Shown in pieces: positions 8,597 through 16,230 of a stretch of DNA of 64,000 bases. The notes beneath the pieces were generated by a model that was given only the letters and a program-made list of their open reading frames with translations, was not told the DNA's origin and made no database searches. Position 1 is the stretch's first letter, and the number at the start of each line of letters is the position of its first letter. This DNA is from Streptomyces brevispora (GTDB lineage Bacteria; Actinomycetota; Actinomycetes; Streptomycetales; Streptomycetaceae), in contig NZ_VIWW01000001.1 in NCBI RefSeq assembly GCF_007829885.1, forward strand, positions 4,526,001 to 4,590,000, given 5' to 3'. The translations under genes were made by a program, and so were the position numbers.

Positions 8597-9556
8597 ATGG
8601 TGGACGTCCCCACCCTGGTGGAGCAGGCCCGTGCGGGCAGACCGCGGGCGGTGGCCCGGCTCATCTCCCTGGTGGAGGGGGCGTCGCCGCAGCTGCGCGA
8701 GGTGATGGCGGCCCTGGCGCCGCTGGCGGGCAACGCCTACGTCGTCGGCCTGACCGGCTCACCGGGTGTCGGTAAGTCGACATCGACGTCGGCGCTCGTC
8801 TCCGCGTACCGGCGGCAGGGCAAGCGGGTCGCCGTGCTCGCCGTCGACCCGTCGTCGCCGTTCTCCGGCGGCGCGCTGCTCGGTGACCGGGTCCGGATGT
8901 CGGATCACGCATCCGACCCGGGCGTCTACATCCGCTCCATGGCCACCCGCGGGCACCTGGGCGGCCTCGCCTGGTCGGCACCGCAGGCGATCCGGGTGCT
9001 GGACGCGGCGGGCTGCGACGTGATCCTGGTGGAGACCGTGGGCGTCGGCCAGTCGGAGGTGGAGATCGCCTCCCAGGCCGACACCTCCGTCGTGCTCCTG
9101 GCCCCCGGTATGGGCGACGGCATCCAGGCGGCCAAGGCCGGGATCCTGGAGATCGGCGACGTCTACGTGGTCAACAAGGCGGACCGGGACGGCGCGGACG
9201 CCACCGCCCGGGAGCTGAACCACATGCTGGGCCTCGGGGAGTCCCGGGGACCCGGCGACTGGCGGCCGCCGATCGTGAAGACGGTCGCCGCCCGGGGCGA
9301 GGGCATCGACGAGGTCGTCGAGGCGCTGGAGAAGCACCGGGCGTGGATGGAGGAGCACGGCGTCCTGGCCGAGCGGCGCGCGGCCCGCGCCGCCCACGAG
9401 GTCGAGACGATCGCGGTCACCCGGCTCCGCGAACGCATCGGCGACCTGCACGGCGACCGCCGCCTCGGCGCGCTCGCCGAACGCATCGTGGCCGGCCGGC
9501 TCGACCCGTACACGGCGGCGGACGAACTGGTGGCGGGGCTCACCGGGGAGGCCTGA
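8597..9556 (+). CDS. meaB: MeaB, G-protein chaperone of B12-dependent acyl-CoA mutases
   Basis: A 319-residue P-loop GTPase. Walker A GSPGVGKST is at residues 54-62, followed by DPSSPFSGGALLGDRVRM, VETVGVGQSEVEI and the GTP-specificity motif NKAD. MeaB protects methylmalonyl-CoA mutase-type enzymes and gates adenosylcobalamin loading. The ATG at 8597 is preferred because GGAG lies 5 nt upstream; an in-frame ATG at 8570 would add nine residues that are not conserved. The last codons (LTGEA) and the stop lie inside the first unit of a 45-47 bp tandem repeat. Confidence 0.95.
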   Translation: MVDVPTLVEQARAGRPRAVARLISLVEGASPQLREVMAALAPLAGNAYVVGLTGSPGVGKSTSTSALVSAYRRQGKRVAVLAVDPSSPFSGGALLGDRVRMSDHASDPGVYIRSMATRGHLGGLAWSAPQAIRVLDAAGCDVILVETVGVGQSEVEIASQADTSVVLLAPGMGDGIQAAKAGILEIGDVYVVNKADRDGADATARELNHMLGLGESRGPGDWRPPIVKTVAARGEGIDEVVEALEKHRAWMEEHGVLAERRAARAAHEVETIAVTRLRERIGDLHGDRRLGALAERIVAGRLDPYTAADELVAGLTGEA

Positions 9557-9686
9557 GAGGTCCCCCCGGACGGTCCCCCGGGACTGACCGGGGAGGCCTG
9601 AGAGGTCCCCCATGGACGGTCCCACCGGGGCTCACCGGGAAGGCCTGAGAGGTCCCCGGGGCCCGTCGGGGAGGCCTGGGCGGTTC
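9542..9686. repeat. Imperfect tandem repeat overlapping the meaB stop codon
   Basis: Units of 45-47 bp start at 9542, 9587 and 9634, with a partial fourth at about 9670. The shared core is ACCGGGGAGGCCTGAGAGGT followed by a GGACGGTCCC-like segment. The first unit encodes the C-terminus of MeaB and its TGA; later copies are noncoding. This looks like slippage duplication of a gene end. Confidence 0.8.
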
Positions 9687-9689
9687 CTT

Positions 9690-9733
9690 CCCCTGTTCCC
9701 GGTGCGGCGTGCGGGCCGCACCGGGAACAGGGG
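9690..9733. terminator. Bidirectional terminator between meaB and the PepSY gene
   Basis: A perfect 19-bp inverted repeat: left arm 9690-9708 starting CCCCTGTTCCCGG, 6-nt loop, right arm 9715-9733. It lies between two convergent genes and can serve both. Confidence 0.85.
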
Positions 9734-9785
9734 GGCGGGACCGCCGGACCACGGCCGGGCCGGGACCGGCGCGGCGGCTGCTTCC

Positions 9786-10385
9786 TCAGTCGTCGTCCCC
9801 GTCGTCCCCGATATCGTCCCCGTGACCGTCGTCCGACCGGTCCACCGTGACCTTCGCCGTCTTCGCGTCCACGTTCAGCCCGTGCTTCTTGCCGTCCTTG
9901 CCCCGGACGTCGACTTCCCAGTGCACCGCACTGCCGCCCCGGCCGTCGTGGTCCTCCAGCTCGATCGAGGTCACCGTGCCCGGGGCCGACCGGACTGCCG
10001 CGTCGGCCGCCGCGTCCAGCGTGACGGAGGTCCTGCGGGGTGCGTGCCGGTCGTTGTCGTCGTTGTCGACGTGCTTGCCGAGCACCTTGCCGTTGCCCGG
10101 GTCCACCGTCACGTCGTGCCAGGACCTGTCGGAGCCGTACACATCGATCTCCCAGACGAGCCGGCCGTCCTCGTCGTCGAGCTCGGCCTCGGTCACCGTG
10201 CCCGGGACGGCCCGGACGGCGGCCTTGGCCGCGTCACCGGCCGCGACCCGGGCCGTGCTGCTCCCGGAGGCGGTACGGGCGCCGCTGCCGCGGCTGTCGT
10301 CGCCCGTGAGGGCGACGGCCGTGGCGGCTGCGCCGCCGACGAGCACGGCTGCGGTGACGGCGGCGATGACGATCTTTCGCTTCAT
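9786..10385 (-). CDS. Secreted protein with two PepSY domains
   Basis: A 199-residue protein with an N-terminal signal or anchor (MKRKIVIAAVTAAVLVGGAAATAVA). Two PepSY-type repeats follow, at about residues 47-105 (AAKAAVRAVPGTVTEAEL ... WHDVTVDPGNGKVLG) and 120-185 (AADAAVRSAPGTVTSIEL ... HWEVDVRGKDGKKHGLNVD). The C-terminus is an acidic Asp/Gly/His tail, DDGHGDDIGDDGDDD. PepSY domains are found in protease propeptides and in periplasmic sensors or modulators. The gene is divergent from a two-component system, and both its tail and the sensor's extracytoplasmic loop are Asp/His rich, which suggests a shared ligand such as a metal ion. Function is inferred only. Confidence 0.85.
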   Translation of the reverse strand: MKRKIVIAAVTAAVLVGGAAATAVALTGDDSRGSGARTASGSSTARVAAGDAAKAAVRAVPGTVTEAELDDEDGRLVWEIDVYGSDRSWHDVTVDPGNGKVLGKHVDNDDNDRHAPRRTSVTLDAAADAAVRSAPGTVTSIELEDHDGRGGSAVHWEVDVRGKDGKKHGLNVDAKTAKVTVDRSDDGHGDDIGDDGDDD

Positions 10386-10454
10386 GAGGGTTCCTCCCGA
10401 TCGGATGGTTCCGTTGCGACGGGGCCCACACTGCCGGTGTGATGCTGAACGCAG

Positions 10455-10483
10455 CCTGAAGCCACCTGAAGGTGTCTTCAGGT
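10455..10483. promoter_or_regulatory. Operator-like repeats CCTGAAG / CTTCAGG upstream of the response regulator
   Basis: CCTGAAG occurs at 10455-10461 and 10465-10471 (10-bp phase, as OmpR/PhoB regulators use), and its inverse CTTCAGG at 10476-10482. Bases 10464-10483 form a perfect 8-4-8 palindrome. The site is 22-50 bp upstream of the regulator start, in the gap shared with the divergent PepSY gene, so it could control both. Confidence 0.55.
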
Positions 10484-10504
10484 TCGGTTTGCGAGGCTGT
10501 GCGC

Positions 10505-11164
10505 ATGCGCCTGTTGATCGTGGAGGACGAGAAGCGGCTGGCGATCTCCCTGGCCCGGGGGCTCACCGCCGAGGGATTCGCCGTGGACGTCGTGCACGAC
10601 GGGCTCGAAGGGCTGCACCGGGCCACCGAGGGCGCGTACGACCTCGTGGTCCTCGACATCATGCTGCCGGGGATGAACGGCTACCGGGTCTGCGCCGCCC
10701 TGCGCGCCGCCGGGAACGAGGTGCCCATCCTGATGCTGACGGCGAAGGACGGGGAGTACGACGAGGCGGAGGGGCTCGACACCGGTGCCGACGACTACCT
10801 GACCAAGCCGTTCAGCTACGTGGTGCTGGTCGCCCGGGTCCGCGCGCTGCTGCGCCGCCGCGGCGGTTCCGCCTCGCCGGTGGTCACCGTCGGGGCCCTG
10901 CGGATGGACACCGCCGCCCGCCGGGTCCACCTCGGCGACGACGAGATCGTCCTCACCGCCAAGGAGTTCGCGGTGCTCGAACAACTCGCCCTGCGGGCCG
11001 GGCAGCTGATCAGCAAGGCGGAGATCCTGGAGCACGTCTGGGACTTCGCCTACGACGGGGACCCGAACATCGTCGAGGTGTACGTGAGCGCCCTGCGCCG
11101 CAAGCTCGGCGCGGCCGTCATCCGTACCGTGCGCGGCGCCGGCTACCGGCTGGAGGCGCTGTGA
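10505..11164 (+). CDS. OmpR-family response regulator
   Basis: A 219-residue regulator. The receiver domain has acidic pocket residues E7, D8 and E9, phosphoacceptor Asp51 in VVLDIMLPG, the conserved Thr in LMLTAKD and Lys in TKPF. A winged-helix Trans_reg_C domain fills the C-terminal half (LTAKEFAVLEQL, VEVYVSALRRKLG, RTVRGAGYRLE). The ATG at 10505 (MRLLIVEDEKR) is the conserved start. The stop overlaps the GTG of the sensor gene (GTGA), so the pair is translationally coupled. It probably regulates the divergent PepSY gene and itself through the CCTGAAG repeats. Confidence 0.93.
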   Translation: MRLLIVEDEKRLAISLARGLTAEGFAVDVVHDGLEGLHRATEGAYDLVVLDIMLPGMNGYRVCAALRAAGNEVPILMLTAKDGEYDEAEGLDTGADDYLTKPFSYVVLVARVRALLRRRGGSASPVVTVGALRMDTAARRVHLGDDEIVLTAKEFAVLEQLALRAGQLISKAEILEHVWDFAYDGDPNIVEVYVSALRRKLGAAVIRTVRGAGYRLEAL

Positions 11165-12621
11165 GATCGGTACGGGCCAGGGCGGCGCTCGGTGCCACCG
11201 TGGTGGTCGCCCTCGCGGTCGTCGCCGCCGGGCTCGGCGTCCTGCTCGTCCTGCGCGCCAACCTCACCGACCAGGCGGGGCTCCAGGCCGAGGTGGCGGC
11301 CCGGGAGACCGCCGGGCAGCTGGCCCTCGACGTCCCCTACGGCAAGCTGGGGATGAGCGACGAGGAGGACCATCCGGTCCAGGTGACCGACGAGGGCGGG
11401 CGAGTGGTCGCCGTCTCCAAGGACCTGGAAGCGATCGCCGGCACCGGCACGGACCGGGTCACCCCGCAGCCCTCGCCCGCCGCCACCGAGAAGAGCGACG
11501 ACGACCACGACGGCCACGACGACCACGGCGGCCACGACGATGACGACGGCGTGAGCATCACCCCCGGCCGCGGTGAGGTCTCCACCGACGCACCGCACTT
11601 CAGCAACGGCACCGCCACCGTCGACGGCGACAGTGCCGACTACCGGTTCGCCTCCATCGAGGCGACCAACTCCGCCGGGCTGACCCTGACCGTCCACGCG
11701 GGCGCCCCGCTCGCCGCGGAGCAGCGGGCCGTCGCGAGCGTGCGCGGTGCGATGTTGGCCGGGCTGCCCGTCGTGCTGCTCGTCGTCGCCGGGGTGACCT
11801 GGCTGGTGACCCGGCGGGCGCTCCGCCCGGTCGAGGGCATCCGGCGCGAGATGGCGGCGATCACCGCGTCCGAGGATCTGAGCCGACGGGTGCCGGAGCC
11901 CGGTTCGCACGACGAGATCGCCCGGCTGGCCCGGACCACCAACGAGACGCTGACTGCCCTGGAGGCCTCGGTCGACCGTCAGCGGCGCTTCGTCGCGGAC
12001 GCCTCGCACGAACTGCGCAGCCCGATCGCCTCGCTCCGCACCCAGTTGGAGGTGGGTGCGGCGCACCCGGAACTGCTGGACGTTGAGGGCGCGGTCGCCG
12101 ACACCGTACGGCTCCAGGTGCTGGCCGCCGATCTGCTGCTGCTGGCCCGGCTGGACGCGGGGGAGCGGCCGGGGAAGGCGCGAGTGGACGTCGGCGCACT
12201 GGTCCACGAGGAGGTCTCGCAGCGCACCGGCGACCGGATTGCGGTGACGGTGTCCGTGCCGGAGCCCGGCGGTCCGGAAGTGACCGGCTCACGCGGCCAG
12301 TTGGCCAGGGTGATAGGCAATCTGCTGGACAACGCGGAGCGGCACGCGGAGAGTTCGGTGGCCGTCGCGGTGCGCGCGGAGCGCGGTGGGGCGGTCGTGG
12401 CGGTCACGGACGACGGGGCCGGGGTGCCGGAGGCGGAGCGCGAACGGATCTTCGAACGCTTCGTGCGCCTCGACGACGCCCGCGCCCGTGACGACGGCGG
12501 GGCCGGTCTGGGCCTCGCCATCGCCCGTGATGTGGCCACCCGGCACGGGGGCCGGCTGACCGTGGCCGGTGCGGGGGAGCACGGCGCCCGGTTCGAGCTG
12601 TGGCTGCCGGGCTCCCGCTGA
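11161..12621 (+). CDS. Sensor histidine kinase with a His/Asp-rich extracytoplasmic loop
   Basis: A 486-residue membrane kinase. TM1 is at about residues 10-32, an extracytoplasmic domain at 33-195, TM2 (GLPVVLLVVAGVTWLVT) follows, then HAMP, HisKA with phosphoacceptor His in FVADASHELRSPIA, and HATPase_c (NLLDNAERH, DDGAGVPEAE, GAGLGLAIA). Residues 113-129 consist almost only of Asp, His and Gly, including His116, 119, 122 and 125. This resembles a metal-chelating stretch and is unusual for this kinase class. The GTG start overlaps the regulator's stop. The kinase probably phosphorylates the regulator encoded just upstream. Confidence 0.92.
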   Translation: MRSVRARAALGATVVVALAVVAAGLGVLLVLRANLTDQAGLQAEVAARETAGQLALDVPYGKLGMSDEEDHPVQVTDEGGRVVAVSKDLEAIAGTGTDRVTPQPSPAATEKSDDDHDGHDDHGGHDDDDGVSITPGRGEVSTDAPHFSNGTATVDGDSADYRFASIEATNSAGLTLTVHAGAPLAAEQRAVASVRGAMLAGLPVVLLVVAGVTWLVTRRALRPVEGIRREMAAITASEDLSRRVPEPGSHDEIARLARTTNETLTALEASVDRQRRFVADASHELRSPIASLRTQLEVGAAHPELLDVEGAVADTVRLQVLAADLLLLARLDAGERPGKARVDVGALVHEEVSQRTGDRIAVTVSVPEPGGPEVTGSRGQLARVIGNLLDNAERHAESSVAVAVRAERGGAVVAVTDDGAGVPEAERERIFERFVRLDDARARDDGGAGLGLAIARDVATRHGGRLTVAGAGEHGARFELWLPGSR

Positions 12622-12691
12622 GCGCTGTCACCGGTGTGCCGGTGCCGCTCGGACCGAGCGCTGTCGCCGGTGTGCCGGTTTCGCTCGGATG
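12620..12691. repeat. 36-bp tandem repeat with hairpin potential after the sensor kinase gene
   Basis: Two 36-bp units (12620-12655, 12656-12691) begin GAGCGCTGTC and each contain CCGGTGTGCCGGT, flanked by GAGCG/CGCTC arms. The first unit overlaps the kinase stop. Each unit can fold as a hairpin, so this is probably a duplicated terminator between convergent genes. Confidence 0.65.
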
Positions 12692-12718
12692 TGGCGTGCG
12701 CGGTGCTTTCGGTCCTGC

Positions 12719-13189
12719 TCAGACGCGGCGTGCGCGCAGATGATCGGCGACCGGGGCCAGGGCCGCGTGCAGCTGCTCCAGCGCCTCCGGCGTCAGCAGG
12801 TCCATGAAGTGCTTGCGCACCGACGCCACGTGGTGCGGCGCCACCTTCCGCATCGTCTCCGCGCCGGCCTCGGTGAGGACCGCGTACAGCCCGCGCCGGT
12901 CGGACTCGCAGTTCTCCCGGCGGACCAGGCCCACGCTCTCCATGCGGGTGATCTGGTGCGAGAGCCTGCTCTTGGACTGCAGGGTGACGGTGGCGAGGTC
13001 GCTCATCCGCAGGCGCTGTTCGTCCGCCTCCGAGAGGTTGACGAGAATCTCGTAGTCGTTGTTGGTCAGGCCGAACGGCTGGAGGTCCCTCTCCAGTTGG
13101 TGCATCAGCAGCCTGCTGACGTCCAGGTGGGTGCGCCAGGCGCACTGCTCCGCGTCGCTCAGCCAGCGGGTGGCCGTCTCGGTCTCCAT
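12719..13189 (-). CDS. MarR-family transcriptional regulator
   Basis: A 156-residue winged-helix protein. The MarR core is visible as FGLTNNDYEILVNLSEADEQ, then RMSDLATVTLQSKSRLSHQI (recognition helix region), then VRRENCESDRRGLYAVLTEAG (the beta-wing with the conserved DRRG-type Asp-Arg). A single Cys in RRENCESD near the wing could allow redox control, but this is speculative. It is convergent with the sensor kinase gene and faces away from the AIM24 cluster. The target genes are unknown. Confidence 0.9.
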   Translation of the reverse strand: METETATRWLSDAEQCAWRTHLDVSRLLMHQLERDLQPFGLTNNDYEILVNLSEADEQRLRMSDLATVTLQSKSRLSHQITRMESVGLVRRENCESDRRGLYAVLTEAGAETMRKVAPHHVASVRKHFMDLLTPEALEQLHAALAPVADHLRARRV

Positions 13190-13312
13190 GTATGGATTCT
13201 ACCTAAGAAGTTGAAATCCGGACGAAGTCAGTTTGTGTGACGCCCCGCACGTACTGGCCGGGTCCCGCAGCCAAAGCGCGGGCCCTCGGCGTCACACTCC
13301 GCAGACTACAGT

Positions 13313-14080
13313 TCACAACCCGAAGCGACGCTGGAGGTCGCCCAGCTGACCGGCGGAGCGACTGGCGGACCCAGGTTGACCCCCGCCGCCGCCCGGAACC
13401 CCCGGCTGCTGCGGCACCGCCCCCGTCGGCTGCTCGGCCATCAGCACCTCGGTGGACTGGAGCAGCACCGTACCCGCGCCCACGAACTCGAACTGGTGCT
13501 CCTCGCCCGAGGCGCCCCCGATCCCGGTGAACGCGCGCAGCCCGCCCAGTACGCCCGTCATGTAGCCGTGGTCGTAGTGGTGGCACGGCGAGGGGCAGTC
13601 CGCCCAGCCCACCAGCGCCTGCGGATCGACCCGCAGCGGCGGCTCCATGAAGACCACCGGACCATTGGACGCCGCGACGAACTTCCCCGTGCCGATCAGC
13701 GTCAGGAACCCCGGCACGATCGACTGCTTCAGCGCCAGCGTCGGCTGGTAGGCGAGCAGATTGCCGGACCGGATCGTCAGGTTCCCGTCCTCCAGGTCGT
13801 ACGAGTTCACATCGAAGGCCCGGTCCGCGAGCAGCATCTTCCCGCTGCCCTCGGCCACCACCCAGTCGCTCGCGTGCAGCGGCGAGTGGAAGCTCGTACG
13901 GACCAGCCGCTCGAAGCGGCCGTGCCCGATGCCGTTGAACTCGATCCGCCCGTAGTAGGCGATCATCTTGCCCTTCTGCAGGAACCACTGGCTCCCCTTG
14001 AGCTCCACGCAGAAGGTGTACGAGTTGACGTTGTCGTCCGACGGCAGTGTCATCGGATCGAAGACCACGGGCGTGCTCAC
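13313..14080 (-). CDS. AIM24 family protein, third gene of a tandem trio
   Basis: A 255-residue AIM24-like beta-helical protein that starts VSTPVVFDPMTLPSDDNVNS. It contains the repeated glycine-rich beta pattern (KGKMIAYYGRIEF, AEGSGKMLLADRAFDVNSYD, GTGKFVAASNGPVVF) and a Gly/Pro/Gln-rich C-terminal tail. The GTG at 14080 is chosen: it overlaps the stop of the preceding AIM24 gene (GTGA), and the longer frame has no conserved sequence. AIM24 in yeast is mitochondrial and affects cristae; the bacterial role is unknown. It contains the motif CPSPCHHYDHG, possibly a metal site. Confidence 0.85.
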   Translation of the reverse strand: MSTPVVFDPMTLPSDDNVNSYTFCVELKGSQWFLQKGKMIAYYGRIEFNGIGHGRFERLVRTSFHSPLHASDWVVAEGSGKMLLADRAFDVNSYDLEDGNLTIRSGNLLAYQPTLALKQSIVPGFLTLIGTGKFVAASNGPVVFMEPPLRVDPQALVGWADCPSPCHHYDHGYMTGVLGGLRAFTGIGGASGEEHQFEFVGAGTVLLQSTEVLMAEQPTGAVPQQPGVPGGGGGQPGSASRSAGQLGDLQRRFGL

Positions 14081-14727
14081 AGCTTCTCCTCCGACGCCTG
14101 GACGTACACCGCACCATTGCCGCTGAGCTCCAGCTGGAACGCCTCGCCGGAGCCGCGCCCCACCATGTCGCGCCAACCGAGCGCGGTGGAGAGCTTGTTG
14201 CGCACATCGCCGTGGTGGGCGACGTACGCCTGCGGGTCCACATGCACATCGCGGCCCGGTGCGATCGGCAGCTCGATCACCCCGCCGTGCGCCATCACCG
14301 CCACCGCGCCGTGCCCCTTGAGCGTCGTGGTGAACAGGCCCTGCCCGGTCACCTGGCCGCGCACCATGCCCATCACCCCGCCCTGCGAGCCCATGAACAT
14401 CGTGCCCTGCTGGAGCGTGCCGTCGAAGGCGAGCAGCCGGTCGGCCTCCACGTAGAGGGTGTCCCCGGCCAGATTGATCACCTGGATGTGATGACCGCCG
14501 TGGCCGAACATCACCGTGCCGCTTCCCTCGACCGTCATCAGCGGGGTCGCCTCGTTCGCCATCCGGCGGCCGATCATCGACATCACCCCGCCCTGACCGC
14601 CCTGGATGTTCGGGGTGAACGACACCTCGCCGCGGTAGGCCAGCATCGCGCCGCGCTGGCTGAACATCTTCTGGCCTGGCAGCACCGTCGCCTCGACCAT
14701 CTTCGAGTTGATCTCACGGAACGGCAT
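14077..14727 (-). CDS. AIM24 family protein, second gene of a tandem trio
   Basis: A 216-residue homologue with the family pattern: GQKMFSQRGAMLAYRGEVSF, VEGSGTVMFGHGGHHIQVIN, GLFTTTLKGHGAVAVMAHG, GSGEAFQLELSGNGAVYVQ. It is compact, without the linker tail of the downstream paralogue. Its ATG shares one base with the upstream gene's stop (TGATG), and its own stop overlaps the downstream GTG, so the three genes are translationally coupled. No enzyme motif is visible. A scaffold or membrane-associated role is a guess from the family. Confidence 0.88.
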   Translation of the reverse strand: MPFREINSKMVEATVLPGQKMFSQRGAMLAYRGEVSFTPNIQGGQGGVMSMIGRRMANEATPLMTVEGSGTVMFGHGGHHIQVINLAGDTLYVEADRLLAFDGTLQQGTMFMGSQGGVMGMVRGQVTGQGLFTTTLKGHGAVAVMAHGGVIELPIAPGRDVHVDPQAYVAHHGDVRNKLSTALGWRDMVGRGSGEAFQLELSGNGAVYVQASEEKL

Positions 14728-15359
14728 CAGACGTTGCCCCCGATCGTGTTCCGCTCGCTGGGCTGGACGTAGACGAGCCCCTCGCCCTCGAAGCGGATCT
14801 GGAAGGACTCGCCCGATCCCTCGCCCATCAGCGTCCGGAAGTTGACCCCGGACTGGAAGTGCTGCTGGAGGCTGCCCTGGTGGGCGATGTAGGCGCCCGG
14901 GTCGACGAAGAGCGGGTACTGGGCGGAGACCCGCAGGGCCACGGCCGAGCCGTCCGACATGATCGCCGCCTGGCCGGTTCCCTCGACGGTGGTGGTGAAC
15001 AGGCCGTTGCCCGTCGCGCCGCCGCGCAGCCCGGTGAAGGTGGTGCCGGTACGCAGCCCGGCGTCGGTGCAGAGCAGATTGCTCGCCTCGACGTACAGCT
15101 TCTCGCCGCGCAGCGAGACGAGATTGATCTCACTCGCACGGTCGGCGAAGTAGCAGGTGCCCTGCCCGGTCACCTCCATCACGGTCATCTGCTCGCCGGT
15201 CAGCCGGCGGGTCACCATGCCGCGCAGACCCTCACCGCCGCCGGTCATCTTCTTGAACGTCATCCGGCCGTCGTACGCGACCATCGAGCCGTTCTTCGCC
15301 TTGACGGCGTCGCCGGCCAGGTCGACGGCGAGCGTCCTGCTGCCTTGGAGTCGAAACAT
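14727..15359 (-). CDS. AIM24 family protein, first gene of a tandem trio
   Basis: About 210 residues beginning MFRLQGSRTLAVDLAGDAVK. Family features are GSMVAYDGRMTFKKMTGGGE, VTGQGTCYFADRASEINLVS, NGLFTTTVEGTGQAAIMSDG and GSGESFQIRFEGEGLVYVQ. An in-frame GTG at 15365 would add two residues; neither start has a clear ribosome-binding site. It is first in the three-gene operon and is divergent from the DUF3817 gene at 15537. It aligns by eye with the other two members over its full length, which implies ancient tandem duplication. Confidence 0.87.
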   Translation of the reverse strand: MFRLQGSRTLAVDLAGDAVKAKNGSMVAYDGRMTFKKMTGGGEGLRGMVTRRLTGEQMTVMEVTGQGTCYFADRASEINLVSLRGEKLYVEASNLLCTDAGLRTGTTFTGLRGGATGNGLFTTTVEGTGQAAIMSDGSAVALRVSAQYPLFVDPGAYIAHQGSLQQHFQSGVNFRTLMGEGSGESFQIRFEGEGLVYVQPSERNTIGGNV

Positions 15360-15536
15360 TGCCACGGGGTGACGGTAGCCGCCGGAAAACGGCCCCGTAC
15401 GGCGATTGAGGACAAGGAGTGCCCGAAGGGCGCGAAACGGCCCCCGCTACCTCGTCCGGCAGGAGTCGGTGCCACAATGGTGACGCTTGTGCCTGCGTTC
15501 ACAAGCCGTAGCCCTCCTCCCACCGAAGGTGCCCCC

Positions 15537-15887
15537 GTGGACATCAAGACCGCTACCGCCCTGCACCGGCTGCGCCTCATCTCGATTCCCGAGGCGCTCT
15601 CCTTCCCGGCGCTGATCATCTTCGGATCGATCCTGAGCCGGGTCTCCGACATCGACTTCCTGATGATGCCGCTCGGCGCCCTGCACGGCGGGCTCTTCGT
15701 GATCTACGTCGTCCTGCTGCTGGACGTCTGGTCCAAGACCAAGTGGCCGCTCAAGCGCGTCGCGTTCTTCTTCCTGCTCTGTGTGCTGCCGTTCGGCGGA
15801 CTGTACGGCGACAAGCTGCTGAAGCAGTACGAGGCCGACGGCGTCATCGCCGCCCGCGCCCGCCGCGAAGGCACGGTCAGCGCATGA
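15537..15887 (+). CDS. DUF3817 small integral membrane protein
   Basis: A 116-residue protein with three hydrophobic segments ([56 protein letters not shown]). The signature [23 protein letters not shown] is characteristic of DUF3817. The GTG at 15537 follows GAAGG at a good distance. The function is unknown; members sit in the actinobacterial membrane. The stop overlaps the next gene's ATG (ATGA). A diverged paralogue lies at 17713. Confidence 0.88.
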   Translation: MDIKTATALHRLRLISIPEALSFPALIIFGSILSRVSDIDFLMMPLGALHGGLFVIYVVLLLDVWSKTKWPLKRVAFFFLLCVLPFGGLYGDKLLKQYEADGVIAARARREGTVSA

Positions 15888-16177
15888 TCGTCGCCTTCTC
15901 CGTCAGCCCGCTGGGGGTCGGCGAGGACGTCGGTGAGTACGTCGCCGACGCCGTCCGCGTCGTCCGCGAGTCCGGACTGCCCAACCGCACGGACGCCATG
16001 TTCACCTCCGTCGAAGGTGAGTGGGACGAGGTCATGGACGTCGTCAAGCGCGCCGTCGCGGCCGTCGAGGCGCGGGCCGGGCGGGTCTCCCTCGTCCTGA
16101 AGGCCGACATCCGCCCCGGTGTGACCGACGGCCTGACCTCCAAGGTCGAGACGGTCGAGCGGTACCTCGCGGACTGA
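15884..16177 (+). CDS. Thiamine-binding (MTH1187/YkoF-type, DUF77) family protein
   Basis: A 97-residue ferredoxin-fold protein: [20 protein letters not shown], then [20 protein letters not shown], then [22 protein letters not shown]. The length and the E-G-E-W core match the MTH1187 family, in which some members bind thiamine or related pyrimidines. The ATG overlaps the stop of the DUF3817 gene. No thiamine riboswitch was seen nearby, so the ligand assignment rests on family membership only. Confidence 0.82.
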   Translation: MIVAFSVSPLGVGEDVGEYVADAVRVVRESGLPNRTDAMFTSVEGEWDEVMDVVKRAVAAVEARAGRVSLVLKADIRPGVTDGLTSKVETVERYLAD

Positions 16178-16198
16178 CGCCCCCGCCCCGCGCCCCGG

Positions 16199-16226
16199 AG
16201 CCCCCTGCCGCAGCCGGCCGGGGGCT
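16199..16226 (+). terminator. Hairpin after the thiamine-binding family gene
   Basis: AGCCCCC (16199-16205) pairs with GGGGGCT (16220-16226) around a GCCGCAGCCGGC loop that can pair internally. It ends 5 bp before the remains of the ArsR gene, so it separates a live operon from a decayed one. Confidence 0.6.
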
Positions 16227-16230
16227 TCCG

